The position numbers were made by a program, and so were the translations under genes. From contig NZ_BBXE01000029.1 of the NCBI RefSeq assembly GCF_001570565.1, positions 1 through 64,000 on the forward strand: 64,000 nt of DNA, read 5' to 3'. The stretch comes from Herbidospora yilanensis (GTDB taxonomy: Bacteria; Actinomycetota; Actinomycetes; Streptosporangiales; Streptosporangiaceae). Within the stretch, counting starts at the first letter, position 1; each line of letters starts with the position of its first letter. This document shows positions 32,444 to 41,157 of this stretch, piece after piece. A model generated the notes under the pieces. The model had not been told where the DNA came from and ran no database searches. It worked only from the letters and a program-made list of their open reading frames with translations.

Positions 32444-32841
32444 CCGGCCGGGTGCCGGGGTCCGTCGCCACGCACGGACGCCGGCACCCCCGAGCTCACG
32501 GGGGTGTGCCGCTGACGGAGCCGCCGGATCACCACGATCAGGTCGGCGAGCGCGACCACCGCCAGGACGGCCATGACGACGCCCAGGAACGCGAGGCCGA
32601 TCAGGAAGGCCACCACCGCCAGGGCACCGCAGACGACCATGCCGAAGATCGCCAGCACCACCCGGAGGCCGAGGGGGCTCTCCGGGCGCTCCGACGTCGG
32701 CGAGAAGGTCTCCCAGAACCTGTCGCCCAGCCTCTTCGCACGTTTCCCGTCGATCGGCCTCTCCCTCCGGTGGCCCCTCCTGTCCACGCTAACGAGGCGC
32801 GCCGGGCCTGTCGCCATGGCCGGGTAACGCCCGGTCCCCAC
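32248..32841 (-). CDS. Small membrane protein (DUF6343-like) with anomalous 3' extension
   Basis: The convincing part lies at about 32500-32800: an Arg-rich N-terminus, then two membrane helices (LRVVLAIFGMVVCGALAVVAF and VVMAVLAVVALADLIVVI) and an Arg-rich end, like actinobacterial DUF6343 proteins (from memory). The reading frame does not stop there but runs 196 bases into the antisense of the CBM2 gene and through its terminator. A TGA lies one base out of frame right after RQRHTP, so a frameshift may have removed the true stop. The start is uncertain; ATG 32841, ATG 32817 and a GTG near 32793 are candidates. Confidence 0.5.
   Translation of the reverse strand: MGTGRYPAMATGPARLVSVDRRGHRRERPIDGKRAKRLGDRFWETFSPTSERPESPLGLRVVLAIFGMVVCGALAVVAFLIGLAFLGVVMAVLAVVALADLIVVIRRLRQRHTPVSSGVPASVRGDGPRHPAGQALTVQVRPLSVKAVGSGFRPEWAPLKPRLSVAPGAIWAFQTTLRAVTCRPDCDHVALCPEVTR
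32450..32489 (+). terminator. Strong 9+6 base-pair hairpin after the CBM2 gene
   Basis: GGGTGCCGG (32450-32458) pairs with CCGGCACCC (32481-32489). After a single G-G mismatch, GTCCGT (32460-32465) pairs with ACGGAC (32474-32479) across an eight-base loop. It starts seven bases after the stop. No T-run, which is usual in actinomycetes. Confidence 0.65.
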
Positions 32842-32865
32842 CTGCGCAAATGCGAGCGGTCGTGG

Positions 32866-34107
32866 TCATCGAGGCGAAGGTGCGTCGTCGTGGGCGATGT
32901 GCATGAGCTGCCGCCACAGGACGACCAGGAACATCGCCGAACCGGCGAACGCGAACCAGAACGGGGCCGCGACCCCGAAGCGGGTGGCCAGGACGCCGCC
33001 GATCAGTGAGCCGACCACGAGGCCGCCGTACACGCAGACGGTGTTGACGCTGCCCACGCGGCCCTGCAGTCCGGCCGGGACGGCCCGCTGGCGGACGGTG
33101 AGCGAGGTGGTGCCCCAGATGAACGCGTGCGCGCCGAAGACCAGGAAGACGGCCCCCGCGACCCAGGGGGAGTGGGTGAGGGCCAGGCCCAGGTGGGTGA
33201 GCGTCTCGATGACGAGCCCGATCCGCATCAGGGCGCCGAGGCTGACCCTGCGGGTGATCGCCCCGTAGAGGGCGGTGCCGATGAGGCCGCCGACGCCGCC
33301 GATGGTGGTCATCAGGCCGAATCCCAGGGCGCCGAGGCCGAGCTGCTCCCGGGTGTAGAGGACCAGCACCGACCAGGCCGCGCCGAACGTGAAGTTGAAG
33401 ATCAGGATCGTGAGGACCAGCGTGCGGACGGCCGGGTGGCGGAAGGTCCAGCCGAAACCCTCGACCAGCTCGCGCACGGCGTTGGGCCGGCCGCCGGCGA
33501 CCGGCCGGGGGTGCGGTGGCAGGGTGACCCGCGAGACCAGCACGATCGCCGCCGCCACCAGGAGCAACTGGCCGGCGAACGGCCAGGCCAGGCCGACGCC
33601 GAACAACGCCGCGCCGACCGGCGGCCCGGCGAGCTGGTTGAGCGTGATGAAGCCGGTGCCCAGGCGGGCGTTGGCGACGACCAGGTCGTCGCGGTCGACC
33701 ATCATCGGCGTCAGCGTGGCGGTCGCGTTGTCGGCGAAGACCTCGGCGACCGCGCGCAGGGCGAGCAGCACCAGCGCCGCCCCGACCGTCACCAGGCCGG
33801 TCGCCATCAGCACGACGAGCAGGATCAGCACCAGGGCCCGCGCCGCGTTCGCGGCCAGCACGATCCGGCGCCGGTCGTGCCGGTCGGACAACACGCCCGC
33901 GTACAGGCCGAACAGCAGCGGCGGCGCCCAGCTCACCAGCGCCGACAACGAGATCATCAGCGGGTCGCTCGTCAGCGACGCGACCAGCAGCGGGCCCGCC
34001 GCGGCGGCGATCCCGTCACCCAGGTTCGACAACCAGCTCGACGCCAGCAACCACCGGAAACCCCGTCCGAGGCGCGCGGGGAGAACCCGCTCCACAACCG
34101 TGACCAC
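32866..34107 (-). CDS. MFS transporter, EntS-like (MFS_3)
   Basis: A 413-residue, 12-helix major facilitator protein. The loop 2-3 motif is LYAGVLSDRHDRRRIVLAAN and the sequence follows the MFS_3/EntS type of siderophore or drug exporters (FITLNQLAGPPVGAALFG). The GTG at 34107 was chosen because MFS similarity starts there and a TATGGT hexamer lies nine bases upstream; the frame is open further 5'. It follows the WYL regulator on the same strand and may be controlled by it. Substrate unknown. Confidence 0.88.
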   Translation of the reverse strand: MVTVVERVLPARLGRGFRWLLASSWLSNLGDGIAAAAGPLLVASLTSDPLMISLSALVSWAPPLLFGLYAGVLSDRHDRRRIVLAANAARALVLILLVVLMATGLVTVGAALVLLALRAVAEVFADNATATLTPMMVDRDDLVVANARLGTGFITLNQLAGPPVGAALFGVGLAWPFAGQLLLVAAAIVLVSRVTLPPHPRPVAGGRPNAVRELVEGFGWTFRHPAVRTLVLTILIFNFTFGAAWSVLVLYTREQLGLGALGFGLMTTIGGVGGLIGTALYGAITRRVSLGALMRIGLVIETLTHLGLALTHSPWVAGAVFLVFGAHAFIWGTTSLTVRQRAVPAGLQGRVGSVNTVCVYGGLVVGSLIGGVLATRFGVAAPFWFAFAGSAMFLVVLWRQLMHIAHDDAPSPR

Positions 34108-34160
34108 GGGCGCAAGACCATACGTTCCGGATAAGCCCGAGGGCAACGCGTTTTCCGGTC

Positions 34161-35129
34161 TCACCCTCCGTAGCGGGCGGCGAGCGCGGCGGCGCGGTCG
34201 CGCAGGGCGGCGCGCAACCACGGCGGCGTGAGTGCCTCCGCGCCCGCGCCCAGCCGCCACAGCGCCCACACGGCGTGCCGGGAGTCCTGGAAGGTGACCT
34301 CCAGCCGCAACCGGCCGTCCGGTTCGGTCTCCTCGGTGAGCACGGCCAGCGCGGTGCCCGCCAGTTCCTCGCGCCGCGCCGCGTCGAGCAGGACCAGCAC
34401 GGCGACCTGGTCGCCGCCCGCCCGGAACCGGGTGCCGCGCTCCTGCCAGGCCCGGCCGAGGTCGACCCGCGCGGGCCGGTCCGCCGGTTCGGCGAGCTCC
34501 TCGACGGCCGCGATCCGCGACAGCCGGTAGGTGCGGTCGGCACCCGACCGCGTGGCCAGCAGATATCCCCGGTCGCGCACGGTCACCAGGCCGATCGGGT
34601 CGACCGTGCGCCACTCCGGCTCCCGGTCGGCGGCGGCGTAGTGGATGCGCAGCCTGCGCCCGGTGAGGACCGCGCGCAGCACCCCGGCCACGACGGCGTC
34701 GGGCGCCTCCTCGCGGACCAGCCGCCGCGACAGCAGGTCGGTCTCCGGGTCGACGAGCAGCCGTTCGGCCGCCCCGGCGGCGGTGTCGCGATAACCGTCG
34801 GGCAGCGCGTCGACCACCTTGAGCATCGCCGACGCGAGCGCCGAACCGAGCCCGAAGGCGTGCGCGCCGCGCCGCGACCCCGCGACCAGCAGGGCGAGGG
34901 CCTCGTCGGGGGTCAGCCCGGTGAGCTCGGTGCGGAACCCGGGCAGCAGTACGAAACCGCCGTGCCGGCCGCGTTCGGCGTAGACCGGCACCCCCGCCGC
35001 CGACAGCGCCTCGATGTCGCGCAGGACGGTCCGGGTCGACACCTCCAGCTCGCGGGCCAGCGCCGGCGCGGACATCCGGCCGTGCCGCCGGAGCAGCAGC
35101 ACCAGGGAGACCAGCCGGTCGGCACGCAT
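34161..35129 (-). CDS. WYL-domain (DeoR-type) transcriptional regulator
   Basis: A 322-residue regulator: N-terminal HTH_11 (RADRLVSLVLLLRRHGRMSA, then ELEVSTRTVLRDIEALSAAG), central WYL domain (RLRIHYAAADREPEWRTVDP, RDRGYLLATR) and the WCX C-terminal extension. WYL domains bind nucleic acid or small ligands. The RidA gene is divergent from it and the MFS gene is downstream, both plausible targets. The start is fixed by a leaderless TAGGGT. Confidence 0.92.
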   Translation of the reverse strand: MRADRLVSLVLLLRRHGRMSAPALARELEVSTRTVLRDIEALSAAGVPVYAERGRHGGFVLLPGFRTELTGLTPDEALALLVAGSRRGAHAFGLGSALASAMLKVVDALPDGYRDTAAGAAERLLVDPETDLLSRRLVREEAPDAVVAGVLRAVLTGRRLRIHYAAADREPEWRTVDPIGLVTVRDRGYLLATRSGADRTYRLSRIAAVEELAEPADRPARVDLGRAWQERGTRFRAGGDQVAVLVLLDAARREELAGTALAVLTEETEPDGRLRLEVTFQDSRHAVWALWRLGAGAEALTPPWLRAALRDRAAALAARYGG

Positions 35130-35135
35130 ACGGAA

Positions 35136-35141
35136 ACCCTA
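35136..35141 (-). promoter_or_regulatory. Leaderless -10 element (TAGGGT, minus strand)
   Basis: Read on the minus strand, TAGGGT ends six bases before the ATG at 35129. Confidence 0.6.
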
Positions 35142-35228
35142 GAAGGAATACACGACAGAGGATGTCGTGATTCACCGGAAGGCTCCTGCCGGTACGACGA
35201 ACGCAGACGAAACGAACGGAGCTTTCTC

Positions 35229-35630
35229 GTGGCGATGCAGCGGACGGCCGTCAACCCGGTGACGTGGTCGGCGGACCTGGGCTTCAACCAGGGCGAACTC
35301 GTCTCCGGGGAGACCCGGACCCTCTACGTCTCGGGCCAGACCGCGATGAACGCCGACGGCGGGCCGGAGCACCAGAACGACATGGCGGCACAGGTGGCGC
35401 TGAGCCTCGACAACCTGGAGGCGGTGCTCGCGGCGGCGGGCATGTCGCTGGAGAACCTGGTGCGGCTCAACGTGTACACGACCGACGTCGACCTGCTATT
35501 CCGGCACTACGGCGTGCTGGCGTCGCGGCTGGGCGCGGCCGGGGTGGCGCCGGCCACGACGATGCTGGGGGTGACCCGGCTGGCGGTCCCGGGGCTGATG
35601 GTCGAGCTGGAGGCGACCGCCGTGTCGTGA
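35229..35630 (+). CDS. RidA/YjgF-family protein
   Basis: A 133-residue RidA-family protein, which forms a trimer and hydrolyses reactive enamines/imines from PLP enzymes. The core LYVSGQTAMNADGGPEHQND, RLNVYTTDVD and the C-terminal PGLMVELEATA match, but the catalytic Arg of RidA proper (in the R-x-x-V-x-V stretch) is not clear, so it may be an Rid paralogue. ACGGAG lies nine bases before the GTG; ATG 35235 is an alternative. It is divergent from the WYL regulator. Confidence 0.9.
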   Translation: MAMQRTAVNPVTWSADLGFNQGELVSGETRTLYVSGQTAMNADGGPEHQNDMAAQVALSLDNLEAVLAAAGMSLENLVRLNVYTTDVDLLFRHYGVLASRLGAAGVAPATTMLGVTRLAVPGLMVELEATAVS

Positions 35631-35659
35631 ACCATGGAATCATCCGTAAAACACGTCCG

Positions 35660-35688
35660 TTGACCGTAATGCGACCCGATGACGGGAT
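35660..35688 (+). promoter_or_regulatory. Putative promoter upstream of the guanidine riboswitch
   Basis: TTGACC (35660-35665) is 17 bases from CGGGAT (35683-35688). Transcription would begin at about the first base of the aptamer. Confidence 0.4.
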
Positions 35689-35692
35689 TCGC

Positions 35693-35744
35693 CCGGACGA
35701 GACGCGCCGTACCCGGACTGCCAAGACGACGCTCCGGAAGGAGC
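35693..35744 (+). promoter_or_regulatory. Guanidine-III (ykkC-III) riboswitch with Shine-Dalgarno hairpin
   Basis: The 40-base aptamer (35693-35732) follows the guanidine-III consensus closely: CCGGACGAG, then GCGCCGTACCCGG, then CAAGACGACGC. P1 is CCGG with CCGG; the pseudoknot pairs GCGCCGT (35704-35710) with ACGACGC (35726-35732) with one mismatch. Immediately after, GCTCC (35731-35735), loop GGAA and GGAGC (35740-35744) form a hairpin that hides the GGAG binding site. Bases 35731-35732 belong to both structures, so ligand-stabilised pseudoknot should open the site and turn translation on. Confidence 0.88.
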
Positions 35745-35748
35745 CGTC

Positions 35749-36072
35749 ATGGCCTGGGTCCTCCTCATCGCCGCCGGTCTGTTCGAGGTCGCGATGGCCT
35801 ACTCCCTCAAGCTGAGCGACGGGTTCTCCGTCCCCCTTCCCACGGTCGCCTTCGCCGGGTTCGCCGTCCTGAGCTTCGGCCTGCTGGCCGCCGCGCTCAA
35901 GAGCCTCGACGTCGGCACCGCCTACGCCGTCTGGACCGGCATCGGCGCCGTGGGCACGGCCACCCTCGGCATGGTCGTGCTGGGCGACGGCGTGAGCCTC
36001 CTGAAGATCGCCTCGATCGTCCTCATCCTCGCGGGAGTGGCCGGCCTCAACCTGGCGGGCGCCGCCCACTGA
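35749..36072 (+). CDS. gdx: Guanidinium exporter of the SMR family (Gdx/SugE)
   Basis: A 107-residue, four-helix small multidrug resistance protein. The essential membrane glutamate is E13 (LFEVAMAYSLKLSDG), and the helix-3 stretch VGTAYAVWTGIGAVGTATLG is typical of the Gdx branch. The protein works as an antiparallel dimer exchanging guanidinium for protons. The guanidine-III riboswitch directly upstream supports this function over general drug export. AAGGAG lies five bases before the ATG. Confidence 0.93.
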   Translation: MAWVLLIAAGLFEVAMAYSLKLSDGFSVPLPTVAFAGFAVLSFGLLAAALKSLDVGTAYAVWTGIGAVGTATLGMVVLGDGVSLLKIASIVLILAGVAGLNLAGAAH

Positions 36073-36100
36073 GGGCGGCCGGACGCGGGGGCTGGGCGAC

Positions 36101-36129
36101 GCGGGGGCGGGGTGACGCCCCGCCCCCGC
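36101..36129. terminator. Perfect 12-base-pair hairpin, bidirectional terminator
   Basis: GCGGGGGCGGGG (36101-36112) pairs perfectly with CCCCGCCCCCGC (36118-36129) across TGACG. It lies between the convergent gdx stop (36072) and the next stop (36135). Confidence 0.8.
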
Positions 36130-36134
36130 CGCTT

Positions 36135-37214
36135 TCACTGGGTCGAGGTGTACGACACGAACGACGCGCGGTCGACGCGCGTCACCCCGGTCCAGCACTG
36201 CACGTTCCGCACTGTGGCGACCGCGCCCGTGGTGTTCCACAACGTCTGCAGGTTGCAGTGGTCAGGGTTGTTCCCGAACGCCGTCACCTGCACGTGGTCC
36301 ATCGGGAAACCGACCCGGGGGAAGGTGACCATGCGCAGGCCCACACCGGCCGAGCGCACGGTGTTGATCCCGCTCTGCGAGTTGTAGTTGAGCCCGGGAG
36401 GCGTGGGCGAGTAGGGCCCGGGGTTGGCCGGCGTGTGGTCGAAGGTGTACGCGAACGCCTTCGGCGGCACATAACGCCCGTTGATGTTGCGCTCCCGCTG
36501 GTAGGTCAGGCTCCAGCCGGAGTTCATCGGGGTGTTCACCGCGTTGAAGCACCGCACTTCGATCTGCTGGACGGCCACCCCGGGGGCCCAGTTGACGACC
36601 TTGCACCTGGCCTGGGTCAGGTCGTTCTGCGCCGTCACCTGGATGTTCCCGGCCGCGGCCGAGAAGCCGAGGCCGTTCATGTCGACCTTGTACCAGCCCA
36701 CGCCCAGCACGTTGACGATGTTGGCGCCGCCCGCGGAGTTGAAGGAGGCGACGGTCCCGCCGTTGTAGTGCACGTAACCGAAGGCCTGCCCGGCGGGCCC
36801 GACCATCGGCGGCGTGCTCTCCGACCAGGTGACCGTGAACGGTGTGGAGACCGGCGTGCCGCCGAACTGGTGACATCTGACCACGACGATCTGGTCGGGC
36901 CCGACCGGCATCCACTTGGCGACCTGGCAGATGTAGGGCGCGTTGGCCACCGCCGTGGCGTGGGCGACGCCGCCGGGGCCCGCGATCTGCGGGAACCGGA
37001 CGATCGTCTCGCCGGGCACGCCCGGGGTCACGCTGACGTTGAAGCCGCCCGGCCAGCTTCCAGCCTGGTGGGCAAGGCTGGGGATGCCGGCGGGGACGTC
37101 GACGTAGGCGAAGCCCCAGCGGTTCGGGACGGCGGCCTGCGCGGGGGTCACGGCCACCTGCACGAGCCCGAGGCCGATCGCGACCGCCATCAGGATCCTT
37201 GATAATCGCGTCAC
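36135..37214 (-). CDS. Secreted protein with three internal repeats
   Basis: A 359-residue exported protein with a signal peptide (cleavage about residue 27, AQA-AV). The mature part consists of three roughly 105-residue repeats, each starting with an aromatic strand (WGFAYVD, AFGYVHY, AFAYTFD), passing V-T-A and C-x2 to 5-W, then a VVRC / EVRC / NVQC strand and ending in a T/S-W/Y-type strand. Each repeat has one cysteine pair. GGAAGGAAA precedes GTG 37214. No family is recognised; a surface or extracellular beta-sandwich protein is likely. Confidence 0.8.
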   Translation of the reverse strand: MTRLSRILMAVAIGLGLVQVAVTPAQAAVPNRWGFAYVDVPAGIPSLAHQAGSWPGGFNVSVTPGVPGETIVRFPQIAGPGGVAHATAVANAPYICQVAKWMPVGPDQIVVVRCHQFGGTPVSTPFTVTWSESTPPMVGPAGQAFGYVHYNGGTVASFNSAGGANIVNVLGVGWYKVDMNGLGFSAAAGNIQVTAQNDLTQARCKVVNWAPGVAVQQIEVRCFNAVNTPMNSGWSLTYQRERNINGRYVPPKAFAYTFDHTPANPGPYSPTPPGLNYNSQSGINTVRSAGVGLRMVTFPRVGFPMDHVQVTAFGNNPDHCNLQTLWNTTGAVATVRNVQCWTGVTRVDRASFVSYTSTQ

Positions 37215-37298
37215 GGGTTTCCTTCCGGTGTGAGAAGTTGTCACGCCGTTCATAAACCGGAAACGTGTTTGTGAGAAGCGGGGGTCCCGAAAAGTGAG

Positions 37299-37313
37299 AC
37301 GGCCGTCGGCCGT
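37299..37313 (-). terminator. Hairpin after the MmyB-type regulator gene
   Basis: ACGGCC and GGCCGT pair across three bases; on the minus strand CTCACTTTT follows. It lies nine bases beyond the stop at 37322. Confidence 0.5.
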
Positions 37314-37321
37314 TTTACTCG

Positions 37322-38164
37322 TCAGAGTTCGGCGGCCATAACGGAATGGTCTGCCAGGAGCCGGAGTTTCCGGTGGCTTTCGCTTCCCGGGACCGCCGTG
37401 TAAACCAGGAGCGAGTGCCCTTGTTCGGGGTCGAGAAGCGCCTGGCAGGCCAGTTCGACGACCCCGACGACGGGGTGCGTGAAACGTTTGACGTCGTTGT
37501 ATCGGACGCCGATTTCGTGCTCTTTCCAGACGGCCCGGAATTCCTCGCTGCGGTCGAGCAGGAGCCGCTGGAGACGCGCCGCCTTCGAGCCGGGGCCGCG
37601 AAGGGTGACCACGCCGCGCAGCCCGGCGGCGAAGACGCGGGAGTGCAGCGCGTGTTCGTCGGGATGGTAGAGCGCGCGGGTCGCCGGATCGGTGAACCAG
37701 CGGTATCCGATGCTGCGCGCCGGGCCCGTGTAACGGGTGAGGTCGCCGGTCAGCGCGACGCCCAGAGGGGTCTGCCGCAGCGTCTCGCCGAGTTCGGTGA
37801 CGATCTCGGCGGGGGTGTCGGCGAGCCGGTCGAAGATGCGCAGCAGCCCGGGGCCGATGTGCTCGCCGGAGGTGCCCCGCACGGGCGGGTTGTGCCCGGC
37901 CAGGCGGAGCAGGTGGTCGCGTTCGTCGAGCGACAGCCGCAACCCCTGCGCGATCGAGGCGATCATCTGCTCCGACGGGTGGGGGCCGCGCTCGCGTTCC
38001 AGCCTGCTGTAGTAGTCGGCGGAGATGTGGCAGATCGCGGCGACCTCCTCGCGCCGCAGCCCGGCCGTCCGGCGTCGCCGCCCGCGCGGGAGGCCGACGT
38101 CCTCCGGCTGGAGCGACTCGCGCCGCAGGCGCAGGAACTCGGCCAGCCCGGTCCGGTCGATCAT
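37322..38164 (-). CDS. XRE-family regulator with MmyB-like ligand domain
   Basis: A 280-residue regulator. Residues 1-90 are an XRE helix-turn-helix ([26 protein letters not shown], the standard MmyB-group motif), followed by the MmyB-like PAS-type domain ([34 protein letters not shown]) thought to bind fatty acids or similar ligands. This group typically represses a divergent SDR gene, which is exactly the neighbour here. Confidence 0.92.
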   Translation of the reverse strand: MIDRTGLAEFLRLRRESLQPEDVGLPRGRRRRTAGLRREEVAAICHISADYYSRLERERGPHPSEQMIASIAQGLRLSLDERDHLLRLAGHNPPVRGTSGEHIGPGLLRIFDRLADTPAEIVTELGETLRQTPLGVALTGDLTRYTGPARSIGYRWFTDPATRALYHPDEHALHSRVFAAGLRGVVTLRGPGSKAARLQRLLLDRSEEFRAVWKEHEIGVRYNDVKRFTHPVVGVVELACQALLDPEQGHSLLVYTAVPGSESHRKLRLLADHSVMAAEL

Positions 38165-38318
38165 GCTCGCGTCCTCCCCTCACACCGGCTGTGTCTCGTT
38201 CTACCACCGGCTCCGACCACGCGGTCCCGGCCAGCCTGGGATCGGCAGGCCGTGGATGGCGGCGCCGATCGGCGGGAACCTGGGACCGCCCCGACTTCCC
38301 GAACCGAGGAGCAGCACC

Positions 38319-39281
38319 ATGGCACGCACGCAGCCGGACATCACGGTCCCCGGCCTCGCCGGGAGACGCGCCGTCGTCACGGGCGCCGCCGCCGGCGTCG
38401 GACTCGTCGTGGCGGCCCGCCTGGCCGCCGCCGGGGCCGAGGTCGTCATGCCCGTGCGCGACCGCAGGAAGGGCGAGGCGGCGATCGCGAAGATCAGGGG
38501 GCGGCGGCCGGACGCCGTCGTGTCGCTCCGGGACCTCGACCTGTCGTCGCTCGACTCGGTCGCCGCGCTCGGCGCCACGCTGCGCGGCGAGGACCGGCCG
38601 ATCCACATCCTCGTCAACAACGCGGGGGTGATGACCCCGCCCGAGCGGCGGACCACCGCCGACGGGTTCGAGCTGCAGTTCGGCACCAACCACCTGGGCC
38701 ACTTCGCCCTCGTGGCCCATCTGCTGCCCCTGCTGAGCGCCGGAAGGGCCCGGGTGACCTCGCAGATCAGCATCGCCGCGAACCAGAACGCCGTCAACTG
38801 GGACGACCTCAACTGGGAACGGCGCTACCACGCCCAGCGCGCCTACAGCCAGTCGAAGATCGCGTTCGGCCTGTTCGGGCTCGAACTGGACCGGCGCGGC
38901 CGGGCCTGGGGGATCACCAGCAACCTCGCCCACCCGGGCATCGCCCCCACCGGCCTGCTGGCCGCGCGCCCCGAGATGGGACGGGCGAAGGACACCCTCG
39001 GCGTGCGCGCCATCCGCGTCCTGTCCCGCTTCGGAATCCTCGCCGGCACGGTCGAGTCGGCGGCCCTGCCCGCCCTGCTCGCCGCCACCTCGCCCGACGC
39101 GCGCGGCGCGCGCCTCTACGGCCCGAGCGGCCTGGCGAACCTGTCGGGCCCGCCCGCCGAACAGGCCCTCTACTCCCGGCTCCGCGGCGAGGACGACGCG
39201 AACCGCGTCTGGCGGATCTCCGAGGAGCTCACCGGCGTGACGTTCGCGCCTGATCCGTCGAACCGGCGCGACCACCCCTGA
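38319..39281 (+). CDS. SDR-family oxidoreductase (retinol-dehydrogenase-like)
   Basis: A 320-residue classical SDR with TGAAAGVG cofactor motif, NNAGVMTPP, catalytic Ser in SQIS and an intact Y-S-Q-S-K motif. The C-terminal extension ([12 protein letters not shown]) is characteristic of this subgroup, which commonly sits divergent from MmyB-type regulators. The start ATG 38319 has GAGGAG upstream. Substrate unknown. Confidence 0.92.
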   Translation: MARTQPDITVPGLAGRRAVVTGAAAGVGLVVAARLAAAGAEVVMPVRDRRKGEAAIAKIRGRRPDAVVSLRDLDLSSLDSVAALGATLRGEDRPIHILVNNAGVMTPPERRTTADGFELQFGTNHLGHFALVAHLLPLLSAGRARVTSQISIAANQNAVNWDDLNWERRYHAQRAYSQSKIAFGLFGLELDRRGRAWGITSNLAHPGIAPTGLLAARPEMGRAKDTLGVRAIRVLSRFGILAGTVESAALPALLAATSPDARGARLYGPSGLANLSGPPAEQALYSRLRGEDDANRVWRISEELTGVTFAPDPSNRRDHP

Positions 39282-39288
39282 GTCGGAG

Positions 39289-40317
39289 TCACAGACGCCG
39301 GGTGAGGCCGGTCAGGATCCTGGCGGCGGGCTCGGCCGCGGCGTTGTGGTAGCCGGTGCCGGCCCACAGGTTGACGCGTTCGGGGTCGCCCGCGGCGACG
39401 GCCGCCTTGCGGATCGGGCTGGTCAGGTGGTGGAGGGCCGGATAACCCGCCGGGGCCTGGGCGGAGTGGCGGTCGGTGAACTCGTTGCGCAGGCCCCGCG
39501 CCGGTCTGCCGGTGAACGCGCGGGTGACCACCGTGCGGCGGCGGGTGTCGGCGAGCGCGTCGCGGTGCGGGGCCGACGCGCCGCTCTCGTCGGAGCGCAG
39601 CAGCACGGTGCCGACGCTCACCGCGTCCGCCCCGGCGGCCAGGGCCGTGCCGACCGCCGTCGGGGTCGCGATGCCGCCCGCCGCGATCAGCGGCAGGTCC
39701 ACGGCCGCCCCGACCTCGCCGAGCAACCGGGGAAGGGGGATCTCCGGGGGGATCCGGTCGGGGGTGAACGTGCCCGAGTGGCCGCCGGCGGCGCACGCCT
39801 GGACCACCAGGAGGTCGACGCCCAGACCGGCGGCGGCCCGCGCCTCCCCGGCCGAGGTGACGGTCTGCACGACGAGGGTGCCGGCGGCCCGCAGCGCCGT
39901 GACGACCCGGGCGGCGGGCAGGCCGAAGGTGAAGCTCACCACCGGGACCGGATCGGCCAGCAGCAGGTCGATCTTGTCCGCCCAGTGGTCGTCGTCCTCG
40001 ATCGGCTCCACGCCGCTCACGTCGACGCCGTACCGGTCGGCGTCGGCGCGCAGCAGGTCGGCGTACTCGCGGTAGCGGCGCCGGTCGACCGGCACCGGGT
40101 TGGGGGCGAAGACGTTGACGCCGAAGGGCACGCCCGAGGCGCGGACCTGGCCGATCTGCCCGGCGAGCGCGGCCGGGCTCTGGTAGCCGGCGGCGACGAA
40201 CCCGAGGCCCCCCGCCTTCGCCGCCGCGACCACCAGCGCCGGCGTGCTGCCCCCGCCGGCCATGGGGGCCGCCAGAACGGGGGAGGTCAACCCCAAGCCG
40301 ATGAGCGTACTGTGCAC
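39289..40317 (-). CDS. Nitronate monooxygenase family protein
   Basis: A 342-residue TIM-barrel flavoprotein of the NPD/nitronate monooxygenase family (APMAGGGSTPALVVAAAKAG at the start, QACAAGGHSGTF with the catalytic His, PLIAAGGIATPTAVGTALAAGADAV FMN-phosphate site). It oxidises alkyl nitronates such as propionate 3-nitronate, or is a related enoyl reductase. GAAGGGA lies before GTG 40317. Its 3' end is seven bases from the convergent SDR stop. The 192 bases between it and the next gene hold no supportable gene. Confidence 0.9.
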   Translation of the reverse strand: MHSTLIGLGLTSPVLAAPMAGGGSTPALVVAAAKAGGLGFVAAGYQSPAALAGQIGQVRASGVPFGVNVFAPNPVPVDRRRYREYADLLRADADRYGVDVSGVEPIEDDDHWADKIDLLLADPVPVVSFTFGLPAARVVTALRAAGTLVVQTVTSAGEARAAAGLGVDLLVVQACAAGGHSGTFTPDRIPPEIPLPRLLGEVGAAVDLPLIAAGGIATPTAVGTALAAGADAVSVGTVLLRSDESGASAPHRDALADTRRRTVVTRAFTGRPARGLRNEFTDRHSAQAPAGYPALHHLTSPIRKAAVAAGDPERVNLWAGTGYHNAAAEPAARILTGLTRRL

Positions 40318-40509
40318 GATCGGTCCCTTCGTCGGCGTCAGAGGACGAGGCTCACCCGTTCGACGCCAGGCCGATTTCGTGGCGTCCGGAAATGCCCATT
40401 GTCGTGCATCGATGCCTGACGGTCATGGATGTGGAGCTCCGGCGCCTGAGGGCGTTGGCCGGCCGGCTGGTGCGCGGGTTCGTCGAGGCCCCGCTCCAGG
40501 CGTGACCGC

Positions 40510-41157
40510 TCACGGCACCAGGCCCGTCTCATAGGCGATGATGACGAGCTGCACCCGGTCGCGGGCGGCCAGCTTCACCAGCAGGCGCGTCACGTGGGCC
40601 TTGACCGTCGCGGCGCTGATGAACAGCTCCGCCGCGATCTCGGCGTTCGACCGGCCGCGCCCGATCAGGGTGAGCACCTCGCGCTCGCGCCCGGTGATCC
40701 CGGTCAGCACGCGGGCTTCCGGGCGGGGGCCGGGCCGGGCGGCGAAGGCGGCGATCAACCGGCGGGTCACCCCCGGCGCTATCAGGGCGTCCCCGGCGGC
40801 GACCACCCGCACGGCGCTCAGGATGTCGTCGAGCGCCATGTCCTTCACCAGGAAGCCGGCGGCTCCGGCGCGGAGGGCGCCGTAGACGTTCTCGTCGTCG
40901 TCGAAGGTCGTCAGCACCACCACCCGCGTGCCCCCGGCCGCCTCGGTGATCCGCCGGGTCGCCTCGATGCCGTCCATGCCGGGCATCCGGATGTCCATCA
41001 CGACCACGTCGGGGCCGAGCTCCCGGGTGAGGCGGACCGCTTCGGCGCCCGTGCCGGCCTCGCCGGCGACCTCCAGGCCGGGCGCGTCGGCGATCACCAT
41101 GCGGAGCGCGGTCCGGATCAGCGGCTGGTCGTCGGCCAGCAGCACGCGCACGGTCAC
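40510..41157 (-). CDS. NarL/LuxR-family response regulator
   Basis: A 215-residue two-component regulator. The receiver domain has the acidic pair in ADD, phospho-acceptor Asp in DVVVMDIRMPG and the Lys in FLVKDM; the C-terminal LuxR-type helix-turn-helix is TGREREVLTLIGRGRSNAEIA. GTG 41157 overlaps the stop of the histidine kinase gene (GTGA), so the two are made together. Targets are unknown; the divergent hydrolase-acyltransferase pair is a candidate. Confidence 0.95.
   Translation of the reverse strand: MTVRVLLADDQPLIRTALRMVIADAPGLEVAGEAGTGAEAVRLTRELGPDVVVMDIRMPGMDGIEATRRITEAAGGTRVVVLTTFDDDENVYGALRAGAAGFLVKDMALDDILSAVRVVAAGDALIAPGVTRRLIAAFAARPGPRPEARVLTGITGREREVLTLIGRGRSNAEIAAELFISAATVKAHVTRLLVKLAARDRVQLVIIAYETGLVP

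Noticed and set aside
37215-39275. 5' extension of the three-repeat secreted protein gene
   Set aside because: It reads through the antisense of the MmyB-type regulator and the SDR gene. A signal peptide and ribosome binding site at 37214 set the real start.
40425-40505. 26-codon frame starting MDVELRRLRALAG
   Set aside because: Too short and without a binding site to support. Vaguely like a regulator N-terminus, but it cannot be told from chance.
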